Below are positions 7,864 to 15,124 of a DNA stretch of 64,000 bases, piece by piece (position 1 is the first letter of the stretch; each line of letters opens with the position of its first letter). The position numbers and the translations under genes are program-made. This stretch comes from CBDCGW01 sp964430745 (GTDB taxonomy: Bacteria; Acidobacteriota; UBA890): positions 1-64,000 of the forward strand of contig CAYSHI010000304.1 in assembly GCA_964430745.1 (NCBI GenBank), read 5' to 3'. The notes beneath the pieces are model-generated. The model did not search any database and was not told the DNA's origin. It saw only the letters and a program-made list of their open reading frames with translations.

Positions 7864-8661
7864 ATGCTGCGCAAGCGCATCATCGTTTGCCTCGACGTCC
7901 GCGACGGAGAGGTGGTCAAGGGCGTGAAGTTCGTCGAGCTCCGGCACATTGGCGATCCGGCGACGCTCGCCGCCCGCTACCAGGAGGAGGGTGCCGACGA
8001 GGTCGTGCTTCTGGACATCTCCGCGTCGAGTGACGGACGCAAGACAATGCTCGACGTGGTCCGGCGGACGGCGGAACAACTCTTCGTGCCGCTGACTGTC
8101 GGTGGCGGCATCAATTCGCTCGACGATATCGCCCGCGTCCTGCGGGCGGGCGCCGACAAGGTGAGCATCAACACCGCGGCGGTCCAAGCGCCGTCCTTGC
8201 TGACGCAGGCGGCCGCTCGTTTCGGTAGCCAGTGCGTGGTGGCGAGCATCGATGCAAAGCTCGAGGGCGACGAATCATCCGGGCGGCCGGTGCCGAGCGG
8301 CTATCGCGTCTTCACGCACGGAGGGAGGACGGCGACAGGCCTCGACGCCATCGAGTGGGCCGCGCAGTGCGCGGAGCTCGGGGCCGGCGAGATTCTGCTC
8401 ACCGCGATCGAGAACGACGGCGGCCGCCACGGTTACGATCTGGTGCTGACCCGGGCGGTGGTCGAGGCCGTCTCGGTACCGGTGGTCGCCAGCGGCGGCG
8501 CGGGCAACGCCGGCCACATGCGCGACGCGCTGCTTGCCGCAAAAGCCGCTGCCGCGCTCGCGGCGGGAATCTTCCACGACGAGGTGGTCAGCGTCGGCGA
8601 GGTAAAGAAGATACTGGCGGCTGCAGGGGTTCCCGTGCGGCTCACCGAGGTGGCGGCATGA
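7864..8661 (+). CDS. hisF: Imidazole glycerol phosphate synthase, cyclase subunit
   Basis: 265 aa (beta-alpha)8 barrel; with HisH it converts PRFAR to IGP and AICAR. The first catalytic Asp is in IIVCLDVRDGEVVKG; the second falls in the region VASIDAKLEG. Phosphate-binding motifs TVGGGINSLDD and VASGGAGNAGHM are present. ATG at 7864 follows hisB by 4 nt; the stop overlaps the hisN start. Typical length. Confidence 0.96.
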   Translation: MLRKRIIVCLDVRDGEVVKGVKFVELRHIGDPATLAARYQEEGADEVVLLDISASSDGRKTMLDVVRRTAEQLFVPLTVGGGINSLDDIARVLRAGADKVSINTAAVQAPSLLTQAAARFGSQCVVASIDAKLEGDESSGRPVPSGYRVFTHGGRTATGLDAIEWAAQCAELGAGEILLTAIENDGGRHGYDLVLTRAVVEAVSVPVVASGGAGNAGHMRDALLAAKAAAALAAGIFHDEVVSVGEVKKILAAAGVPVRLTEVAA

Positions 8662-9452
8662 CGCCCGAAAGCCCGCGCGCCCTCCTCGACATCGCGCTCG
8701 ACATCGCCCGGCGCGCCGGGGATCGGACGCTGCGCTATTTCCAGTCCGGGCCCGAGGTCGAGATCAAGGCCGACGCGTCGCCGGTAACCGTCGCCGACCG
8801 CGAAGCGGAGCAGCTCGCTCGCGAGCTCATCGAGAAGCGGTTCCCCTCAGATGGCATCGTCGGCGAGGAATTCGGCCGCACCAACGCCGGAGCGGAGAGG
8901 ACCTGGATTCTCGATCCGATCGACGGAACCTTGTCCTTTGTTCAGGGCGTGCCCCTGTACGGAGTGCTTGTTGCCGTCGAGCAAGGACGCGAAGCCATCG
9001 TCGGTGTCATGCATTTCCCGGCGTTGAATGAGTCCGTATACGCCGCCGTCGGCGAGGGTTGCTGGTGGAACGGTGCGACCGCCCGCGTTTCGGAGACGGC
9101 ATCTGTGGAGGAAGCGCTCGTCGTCTGCACCAACGCGGAGGAGATCGAGCGACGCGGGCACCGGTCGGGCTGGGACCTACTGCGAGAGCGTGCACGCATG
9201 GTCCGCACCTGGGGCGACTGCTACGGCCACGCGCTCGTCGCGACGGGCAGGGCGGAAGCGATGATCGATCCGATCCTGGCCCGGTGGGACGCGGCCGCTC
9301 TCAAGCCGATCATCGAGGAGGCCGGCGGCCGATACACCGATTTCTCGGGCAACGACACCCAACACTCGGACAGCGGCATCTCGACCAACGACGCACTGGC
9401 CGTCGAGGTGCGCCGCATCCTCGGAGCCAACATCGAGGACTCCCGACAATGA
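8658..9452 (+). CDS. hisN: Histidinol-phosphatase of the inositol monophosphatase family
   Basis: 264 aa. Removes phosphate from histidinol phosphate, the step done elsewhere by the HisB N-domain or a PHP phosphatase. Metal-binding motifs of the IMPase fold are present: GEEFG (~69-73), DPIDGT (86-91) and WDAAALKPIIEEAGG near the C-terminus. The segment WGDCYGHALVATGRAEAMID resembles actinobacterial-type HisN and separates it from general IMPases. ATG at 8658 overlaps hisF, and its stop overlaps hisIE, so it is embedded in the operon. This location makes histidinol phosphate the most likely substrate. Confidence 0.92.
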   Translation: MTPESPRALLDIALDIARRAGDRTLRYFQSGPEVEIKADASPVTVADREAEQLARELIEKRFPSDGIVGEEFGRTNAGAERTWILDPIDGTLSFVQGVPLYGVLVAVEQGREAIVGVMHFPALNESVYAAVGEGCWWNGATARVSETASVEEALVVCTNAEEIERRGHRSGWDLLRERARMVRTWGDCYGHALVATGRAEAMIDPILARWDAAALKPIIEEAGGRYTDFSGNDTQHSDSGISTNDALAVEVRRILGANIEDSRQ

Positions 9453-10063
9453 TCATCCGAAGCAACGAAGAACTGGACGGCATCGACTTCGCCAAGGGAA
9501 ACGGACTCATCCCCCTGGTGGCGCAGGAAGTAAACACCGGAGCGATACGCATGCTCGGCTACGCCGACCGGGCGGCGCTGGAGATCTCGCTCTCCTCCGG
9601 CTTCCTTCATTTCTGGTCGCGAAGCCGGAGCGCACTCTGGATGAAGGGCGCGACCAGCGGCAACACGCTCCGGCTCGTCTCGCTGCACGTCGATTGTGAC
9701 AAGGACGCCGCGCTCGCACTGGTCCGGGCCGAGGGGCCGACCTGTCATACCGGGGCAGAGAGCTGCTTCGATGCCGCGCCGTTTCTGCAACAGCTCGACG
9801 TCGTCATCGAGCAGCGGGCCGTCGCCCGCGAGCGCTCGGCGGAAGAAGCCGGCTACACGAACCGCTTGCTGGCCGATCGCAACCTTCGCCTGAAGAAGAT
9901 CGCCGAGGAGTCCGGCGAGCTCGTCCTCGCCTGCGCCGACGACGACGCCGGCGCGGTGGCCGAGGAGGCTGCCGATCTCCTGTACCATGCGCTCGTCGCA
10001 TGTCGCGCCGCCGGCGTCGGCCTCTCTGACGTCGTTGAGACCCTCCGCAAACGACATTCGTGA
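9449..10063 (+). CDS. hisIE: Bifunctional phosphoribosyl-AMP cyclohydrolase / phosphoribosyl-ATP pyrophosphatase
   Basis: 204 aa. The HisI half (~1-115) shows HFWSRSRSALWMKG, the metal-binding Asp-Cys-Asp (82-84), and Cys99 and Cys106 in CHTGAESCF. The HisE half (~135-204) has GYTNRLL, LKKIAEESGEL and the acidic AVAEEAADLLYH helix of the MazG-like fold. It carries out steps 2 and 3 of the pathway. ATG at 9449 overlaps the hisN stop. This is the last recognised enzyme gene of the operon; with it the pathway is complete. Confidence 0.96.
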   Translation: MIIRSNEELDGIDFAKGNGLIPLVAQEVNTGAIRMLGYADRAALEISLSSGFLHFWSRSRSALWMKGATSGNTLRLVSLHVDCDKDAALALVRAEGPTCHTGAESCFDAAPFLQQLDVVIEQRAVARERSAEEAGYTNRLLADRNLRLKKIAEESGELVLACADDDAGAVAEEAADLLYHALVACRAAGVGLSDVVETLRKRHS

Positions 10064-10070
10064 GCGAACC

Positions 10071-10178
10071 GTGACCGCATCCGCTTCGGAGTCCAAGTTC
10101 TACGAGTTCACCCGCGAGCTCGTGGTCGCGCTCGAACGCCTCGAGACGGCATTTGAGGAGCGCGGCATCTTCCCTTGA
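10071..10178 (+). CDS. Possible 35-residue protein at the end of the his operon
   Basis: GTG at 10071, 7 nt after hisIE, opens a 35-codon frame encoding an acidic, helix-prone peptide (SKFYEFTRELVVALERLE...). It has no recognisable domain. Support is limited to its close spacing and plausible composition; it could be a chance frame. Confidence 0.3.
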   Translation: MTASASESKFYEFTRELVVALERLETAFEERGIFP

Positions 10179-10267
10179 GCGCCACCGGCTTGCTGATCAT
10201 GCAACCGGCGTGCGAGAGTCTGTGAAGTTCGGTTTCGGACATTCGTGGCAATGATTCGGAGATATCA

Positions 10268-10417
10268 GTGGGAAAAGGTGATCGACGCACGCGACGCGGG
10301 AAGATCTGGCGCAGCTCGCACGGCAAGACTCGCACCCGTCAGCAAGAGCGGGCGCGGGCCCGCCAGCGACACGGCCCCAAGCCGTCGCAGCTTCAGCAGA
10401 AGAACAAAGATACTTAG
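10268..10417 (+). CDS. 30S ribosomal protein bTHX family
   Basis: 49 aa, very basic. The N-terminus GKGDRRTRRGKIWRSSHGKTR matches the bTHX signature (GKGDxxTRRGKI...GxYGKxR). That family binds in the 30S head of Thermus and occurs in scattered phyla. The GTG start at 10268 has GGAG (10258-10261) with 6 nt spacing. The C-terminal half is a Q/R/K-rich tail without known function. The gene sits 205 nt after hisIE. An imperfect inverted repeat (aggccg/cggcct, about 10419-10435) follows but lacks a T run. Confidence 0.8.
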   Translation: MGKGDRRTRRGKIWRSSHGKTRTRQQERARARQRHGPKPSQLQQKNKDT

Positions 10418-10479
10418 CAGGCCGTGAAGCGGCCTCTACCTGCCCCCGCGGCGACCCCATGTGGGCGGGTGACGACCTG

Positions 10480-11814
10480 ATGCAGGCGTTCTCTTTCCTC
10501 CACTGTGCCGACCTTCATCTCGGGGCGCCGTTCCAGGGCCTGGCCGAGGTCCCCCCCAACCTCGCCAAACGCCTGCGCGAAGCGCCGATTCAGGCGCTCG
10601 ACCGGATCGTCTCGACGGCCATCGAGCACCGTGTCGTCGCCGTGCTCGTCTCGGGCGACCTCTTCGACGCCGCCGACCGGAACTTGCGAGCGCAGATCCA
10701 GCTTCGCGACCGTTTGCGCAAGCTCGACGATGCCGGAATCCGCACGCTCATCGCCGCCGGCAACCACGACCCGCTCGGTAGCGCGGCGGCGAGCATCGAC
10801 TACCCGCCGTCGGTCCATTTTTTCGGCACAGAGCTGGAGACCGTACCGCTGACCCGCGACGGGCAGCTCCTGGCACACGTCTATGGCATTTCGTATGGCG
10901 CTGCCTCGGTGTCGGAGAACCTCGCGCTCCGGTTCCCCCCCAACCCCGAAGGGCCGTTCTCGATCGCCATGTTGCACACCAACGTCGGCGCCCGCGCGGA
11001 ACATGAGGGCTATTCCCCTTGCTCTCTCGGGGACCTGGAGGCACGAGCCTTCGACTATTGGGCGCTGGGCCACGTCCACAAGCGCGAGACGCTGCGCGCC
11101 ACGCCCCCTGTCGTGCACTATCCGGGGAACACCCAGGGCTTGCACATGAAGGACGTCGGTCCGCGCGGGGCAACCCTGGTCGACGTGTCAACGTCGGGGT
11201 CGATCACATTGTCGCCGGTGTGGACGGACGCGGTGCGCTGGCACCGAGGGCGATCTTCCATCGACCGCTACGAGAGCATCGACGACGTCATCACGGCGTT
11301 CGACGAGATCAGCTCGCGAACCGCGGCCGAGGCGCCCGACCGATTCCACATCATGCTCTGGACGCTGATGGGTTCCGGCAAGGTGCACGACAGCCTACGA
11401 CGCGCGGATACCGTTGCGGGACTGCTGCAATCGCTGCGCGAGCGGCACGCGCCGGAGCCGGCTCCCGGCGCAATCTGGTTGCAACGCCTCGACGTCGCGA
11501 CTCGCCCCATGCGCGACATCGAGGAGCTGCGCAAGCAGCAGGACTTGCTCGGCGATCTCTTACGTCTCGCGGAAGAAGCGCGCGAGAATCCGCCGGCGAT
11601 GTCGCCCTCCGAGATCGGTGAGGACCTGATTCTAGAGGACCCGCCCGAGGTATCTACGGCGATCAGGGACGAGCTCGGCACGCTCCTGGACGACCCACGA
11701 CTGCGGGCGGTCCTCGGCGGCGACGCCTGGGGCGTTCTCGACTGGCAGAGTCTGCTGCGGCGCGCCGAGGTTCTGGCCGTTGAGGGACTCCTGGGCGACG
11801 ACACTGAATCATGA
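10480..11814 (+). CDS. Metallophosphoesterase, YhaO/SbcD-like DNA repair exonuclease
   Basis: 444 aa. Calcineurin-type phosphoesterase motifs in order: HCADLHLGAPFQG (D-x-H), VSGDLFDAAD (GDxxD), AAGNHDPLG (GNHD), then a His (LHTNVG) and GHVHKRE (GHxH). This is the SbcD/Mre11 nuclease fold; the C-terminal ~150 residues are variable and helix-rich as in YhaO. An in-frame ATG at 10459 would add 7 residues, but ATG 10480 has a better GGGTG-type Shine-Dalgarno and starts at the conserved strand. The stop overlaps the YhaN-like partner by 4 nt, which supports a nuclease/ATPase complex. Substrate unknown. Confidence 0.85.
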   Translation: MQAFSFLHCADLHLGAPFQGLAEVPPNLAKRLREAPIQALDRIVSTAIEHRVVAVLVSGDLFDAADRNLRAQIQLRDRLRKLDDAGIRTLIAAGNHDPLGSAAASIDYPPSVHFFGTELETVPLTRDGQLLAHVYGISYGAASVSENLALRFPPNPEGPFSIAMLHTNVGARAEHEGYSPCSLGDLEARAFDYWALGHVHKRETLRATPPVVHYPGNTQGLHMKDVGPRGATLVDVSTSGSITLSPVWTDAVRWHRGRSSIDRYESIDDVITAFDEISSRTAAEAPDRFHIMLWTLMGSGKVHDSLRRADTVAGLLQSLRERHAPEPAPGAIWLQRLDVATRPMRDIEELRKQQDLLGDLLRLAEEARENPPAMSPSEIGEDLILEDPPEVSTAIRDELGTLLDDPRLRAVLGGDAWGVLDWQSLLRRAEVLAVEGLLGDDTES

Positions 11815-14327
11815 TATTTCGCCGCCTACATATCGACGGCTTCGGCATCTGGCGAGACCTCACGCTCGATGGCCTGACGCCGGGGCTCAACGTCTTCGTC
11901 GCCCCTAACGAGGGCGGCAAGACCACCTTGATGAGCTTCGCTCGTGCCGTCCTGTACGGGTTCCGTCAACGCAATCATGCGGAGCGCTACGAGCCGCTAC
12001 GGGGCGGAAAGCACGGCGGCTATCTCGAAGTCGAGGAGGGAGGCAGCATCTACCGCATCGTGCGCACGCACGATCGCAGCTCGCCGGGCGCCCTTCAGGT
12101 AACCGACGGGGAGGGAACGGCGCTCCCCGAAAGCACGCTCCCGCGGCTGCTCGGAGGAACGACTCGCGAGCTCTACGAAAACGTCTTCGCGTTCGGACTC
12201 GCGGAGCTGCAGATGATCGAGTCGATGCGCAAAGAAGAAATCGCCTCGCACATTTACAGTGCCGGGATGGCTGCGGCGGGAGCCGACCCGCTGGGGTTTC
12301 GGCAACGTCTCGACGACAAGCGACGCGAATACTTCCTCGAACGCGGAAGAAACCAACAAGTGACCCGCATCTTCGACCGCATTCAAGCGTTGCAGCGCGA
12401 CATCGAGCCGCTTCAACAGCTTCCCGAGGAGCACGGCCGCCTGCTCGATCAGGCGGCCACCCTGCGTGACCGCCTCGAGGGACTCGACGGCGAGCTCGAG
12501 ATCAAGCAACGGGAGCTCGACGCGGCCCGCAGGGCACGGAGCTCCTGGGGCGATTACGAGGAACTGCTGGCGGCGGAATCGTCGCTCGAGGCGCTCGGCG
12601 TGCCGCTGGCCTCGGCCAGCCACGCGGAGGCTTCCGACCTGCTTACTGACGGCGAAACCGCGGTGTTGCGCGAGGCGGGTCGCATCCGCAGCATGCTCGC
12701 CTCGACACCACGCCTGCGGGAGCTGCGCGCCGCCGCCGACAAACATGCTTCGGACGCCGACTCCTCGTTCGCCGCACTCCGTTCGCATCTGGACGATCTG
12801 GGCGAGAAGTGGTCCGTGAGGCGGATCCTGAAGACGAACGCGGGGCTGGAACAACGCGAAAAGGCGCGTGAATACGCCCGAGAGCTGCGTGAGGTCGAGT
12901 CCGAAATCGAGCACATCGCGGCACGCGCGGCCGAAGCTCACGATGCCTACGAGACCATCGTCAACCGGCCCGATCCGATCAGCCGTGAAGCCGTGATGCT
13001 CACGTGGGCGGTGGCCGTGGCGTTGACCTTCTTCAGCGTGTTCATGCCCCTGCCCTCGCGCGTCGTCATTACCTCGGGTGTGGCGGCGGCCGGTTTCATC
13101 GCCGGGACGGTGGCCTACTGGTTGCGTTACCGCGGACGCCAGCAGCTCGATCATGAGCGGGTTGCTTCGGCGGATCGGGAAACCACGCTCTGGGCGCAAC
13201 ACGAGATCGCCGAAGAGAAGCAGCAGAAGAAGGAAACCGAGTGGCGCAGGTGGCTCAAGCGGCAGGGGCTGGACGCCGAGCTCACGCTCGACGGGGCCCT
13301 CGACCTGCTCGACCGGGTGCGCGAGGCGCAGGAGGTCGCGCGTCGGCACCGGGCGGCGGTCGCCAGCCGCGACAAGTCGCTCGAGGAGCTCTCGGTCGCT
13401 ACCGGCAGAGTCAACGCGCTGCTTTCGGATCTCGGGCGAGAGACCGTGCAGGCCAACGAGCGCCCGATGGAAGCCGTTGAGCTGCACATCGGAAGGCTCG
13501 AAACGCTGCAAACCGAGCTCGACTCGGTGGAAGATCAGGACATGCGCTTGCGCAAGGAAATGCAACAGTACGTGCAATCCCGCGCGGCCTTGCGGGCAAG
13601 CGCCGGGGAGGAGGGTCTCGAGCAGCTGCGCGCCCGGCTCGAGGCGCTCGATCCGGACCAGATCGAGCGCGTTCTGCGGCACGCGGAGACTGCGGTCGCC
13701 GCTGTGCAGGCCCAACGCGACGGCGTCAACGAGCAACTGGGGGCCGTCTCCGAGCGCATTTCCCACCTCGAGGGCGACGGCGAGCTCGGCGATCTGCTGT
13801 TGCTGCGCGAGGAAGCTCGCTCCGCGCTCGCCGACGGCGTCAGGACATGGTCGGAGTACACGGCAGCCGCAACGCTGTTCGACCGAGCGAAGAAGATCTA
13901 CGAGGAGCAGCGCCAACCGGAAGTACTGCGATTGGCATCCGGATACTTCAACACCATGACCGGCGGCGCGTATCTGCGGGTAATGGCGCCTCTCGGGGAG
14001 ATCGACCTGCAGGTCGAGGAATCCAAGACGGGCAAGCGGAAGGGGCCCGAGGCGCTTTCTCGTGGAACCAAGGAACAGCTTTACCTGGCGATGCGGCTGG
14101 CACTCGCGGCGGTCTATGCCGAACAGATGGTCGCGTTGCCCCTCGTTGCCGACGATATTCTGGTGAACTTCGACGATGCCCGAGCGGCCGCAACCGCGTC
14201 GCTGCTGGGTGACTACGCCGACGCCTCGGTGCAGGTTTTGGCCTTCACCTGCCACCAGCGGCTGGCCGAGATGTTCGCCGCCGAGGCGCCGGGCGCGCGC
14301 ATAATCGCGCTGCCGAAGCCGGCGTGA
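11811..14327 (+). CDS. YhaN/SbcC-like AAA ATPase with embedded membrane hairpin
   Basis: 838 aa SMC/Rad50-type ATPase. Walker A is PNEGGKTTL near residue 33. Long coiled coils run from ~170 to ~390 and from ~450 to ~650. ABC signature-like LSRGTKEQLYLAMRLA and Walker B LPLVADDILVNFDD lie near the C-terminus. Two adjacent hydrophobic helices (about residues 395-440) interrupt the coiled coil, a feature of YhaN-type proteins that suggests membrane tethering. Coupled by an ATGA overlap to the YhaO-like nuclease. Likely involved in DNA end processing or repair; the exact role is not known. A long antisense frame across it is a GC-codon shadow. Confidence 0.85.
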   Translation: MIFRRLHIDGFGIWRDLTLDGLTPGLNVFVAPNEGGKTTLMSFARAVLYGFRQRNHAERYEPLRGGKHGGYLEVEEGGSIYRIVRTHDRSSPGALQVTDGEGTALPESTLPRLLGGTTRELYENVFAFGLAELQMIESMRKEEIASHIYSAGMAAAGADPLGFRQRLDDKRREYFLERGRNQQVTRIFDRIQALQRDIEPLQQLPEEHGRLLDQAATLRDRLEGLDGELEIKQRELDAARRARSSWGDYEELLAAESSLEALGVPLASASHAEASDLLTDGETAVLREAGRIRSMLASTPRLRELRAAADKHASDADSSFAALRSHLDDLGEKWSVRRILKTNAGLEQREKAREYARELREVESEIEHIAARAAEAHDAYETIVNRPDPISREAVMLTWAVAVALTFFSVFMPLPSRVVITSGVAAAGFIAGTVAYWLRYRGRQQLDHERVASADRETTLWAQHEIAEEKQQKKETEWRRWLKRQGLDAELTLDGALDLLDRVREAQEVARRHRAAVASRDKSLEELSVATGRVNALLSDLGRETVQANERPMEAVELHIGRLETLQTELDSVEDQDMRLRKEMQQYVQSRAALRASAGEEGLEQLRARLEALDPDQIERVLRHAETAVAAVQAQRDGVNEQLGAVSERISHLEGDGELGDLLLLREEARSALADGVRTWSEYTAAATLFDRAKKIYEEQRQPEVLRLASGYFNTMTGGAYLRVMAPLGEIDLQVEESKTGKRKGPEALSRGTKEQLYLAMRLALAAVYAEQMVALPLVADDILVNFDDARAAATASLLGDYADASVQVLAFTCHQRLAEMFAAEAPGARIIALPKPA

Positions 14328-14417
14328 GCCGGCCTGAGCCGGTTGTCTGTCGCGGGCGAATGAGGTAGGGATTAGCTGCTGAGAGACCATTTCGATCGAC
14401 GCACTCCGGGGAATTTC

Positions 14418-15122
14418 ATGAGCGACAAGAAACACGCTTCGACGGATTCCAACGACTGCGGCAAGGAGACAAGGAGCAACGTCTCGCGCCGCGGTTTCAT
14501 CAAGGGGCTCAGCGCCGGGGGCATCGGCTCCGCGCTCGCTCCCACGGCGGTGTTGGGAGCCGGGACCATCGCCACCGCCGGAACGCTCACGGGAGGCTCG
14601 GCGCAAGAGGGCGAGGTTTCGGGCCCCGGGAAAGTGCCCATCCGACTGCAGGTCAACGGAGGGATGGTGTCCGTCGAGGTGGAGCCCCGCCAGACGCTGC
14701 TCGACGTGCTGCGGCAGGATCGCGGCGTAGACGGTGAGTACATCGACGTTACGGGGAACAAACGAGTCTGCGACCGCGCCAGTTGCGGCGCTTGTTCAAT
14801 GCTCGTGGACGGCCGCCTGACCTACGGTTGCACGATGCTGGCAATCGAAGCTCAGGGGGTCGAGATCACGACCGTCGAAGGACTCGGCAGCCCCGATTCG
14901 ATGCACGCGGTGCAGCAAGCGTTCGTAGAAATGGATGCCCTGATGTGCGGCTTCTGCACGCCGGGAATGGTGGTGGCAGTCGCGGCCTTGCTGGAGGACA
15001 ACCCCGATCCGACACGAGAACAGATCCGCCGGGCACTCGACGGCAACCTGTGCCGCTGCGGCACCTATCCACGGATCTTCGAAGCCACCGAAACCGCCGC
15101 GGCACGGCTGAGGGGGGCCTGA
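14418..15122 (+). CDS. TAT-exported 2Fe-2S subunit of a xanthine-dehydrogenase-family molybdoenzyme
   Basis: 234 aa. The N-terminus has a twin-arginine signal (SRRGFIKG followed by a hydrophobic Gly/Ala stretch to ~residue 60), so the holoenzyme should act in the periplasm. Cluster I cysteines lie in CDRASCGAC and a following YGC; cluster II cysteines in CGFCTPG and CRCG. This is the small-subunit arrangement of PaoA/YagT and CO dehydrogenase CoxS. It is the first gene of a three-subunit operon (S, L, M order), 2 nt before the large subunit. The substrate cannot be read from sequence; aldehydes or purines are typical for the family. Confidence 0.9.
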   Translation: MSDKKHASTDSNDCGKETRSNVSRRGFIKGLSAGGIGSALAPTAVLGAGTIATAGTLTGGSAQEGEVSGPGKVPIRLQVNGGMVSVEVEPRQTLLDVLRQDRGVDGEYIDVTGNKRVCDRASCGACSMLVDGRLTYGCTMLAIEAQGVEITTVEGLGSPDSMHAVQQAFVEMDALMCGFCTPGMVVAVAALLEDNPDPTREQIRRALDGNLCRCGTYPRIFEATETAAARLRGA

Positions 15123-15124
15123 TC

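Noticed and set aside
11997..14606. An 869-codon open frame antisense to the YhaN-like gene
   Set aside because: It covers a gene with clear Walker motifs and coiled coils on the other strand. Long antisense frames are expected at this GC content, and its translation has no domain features.
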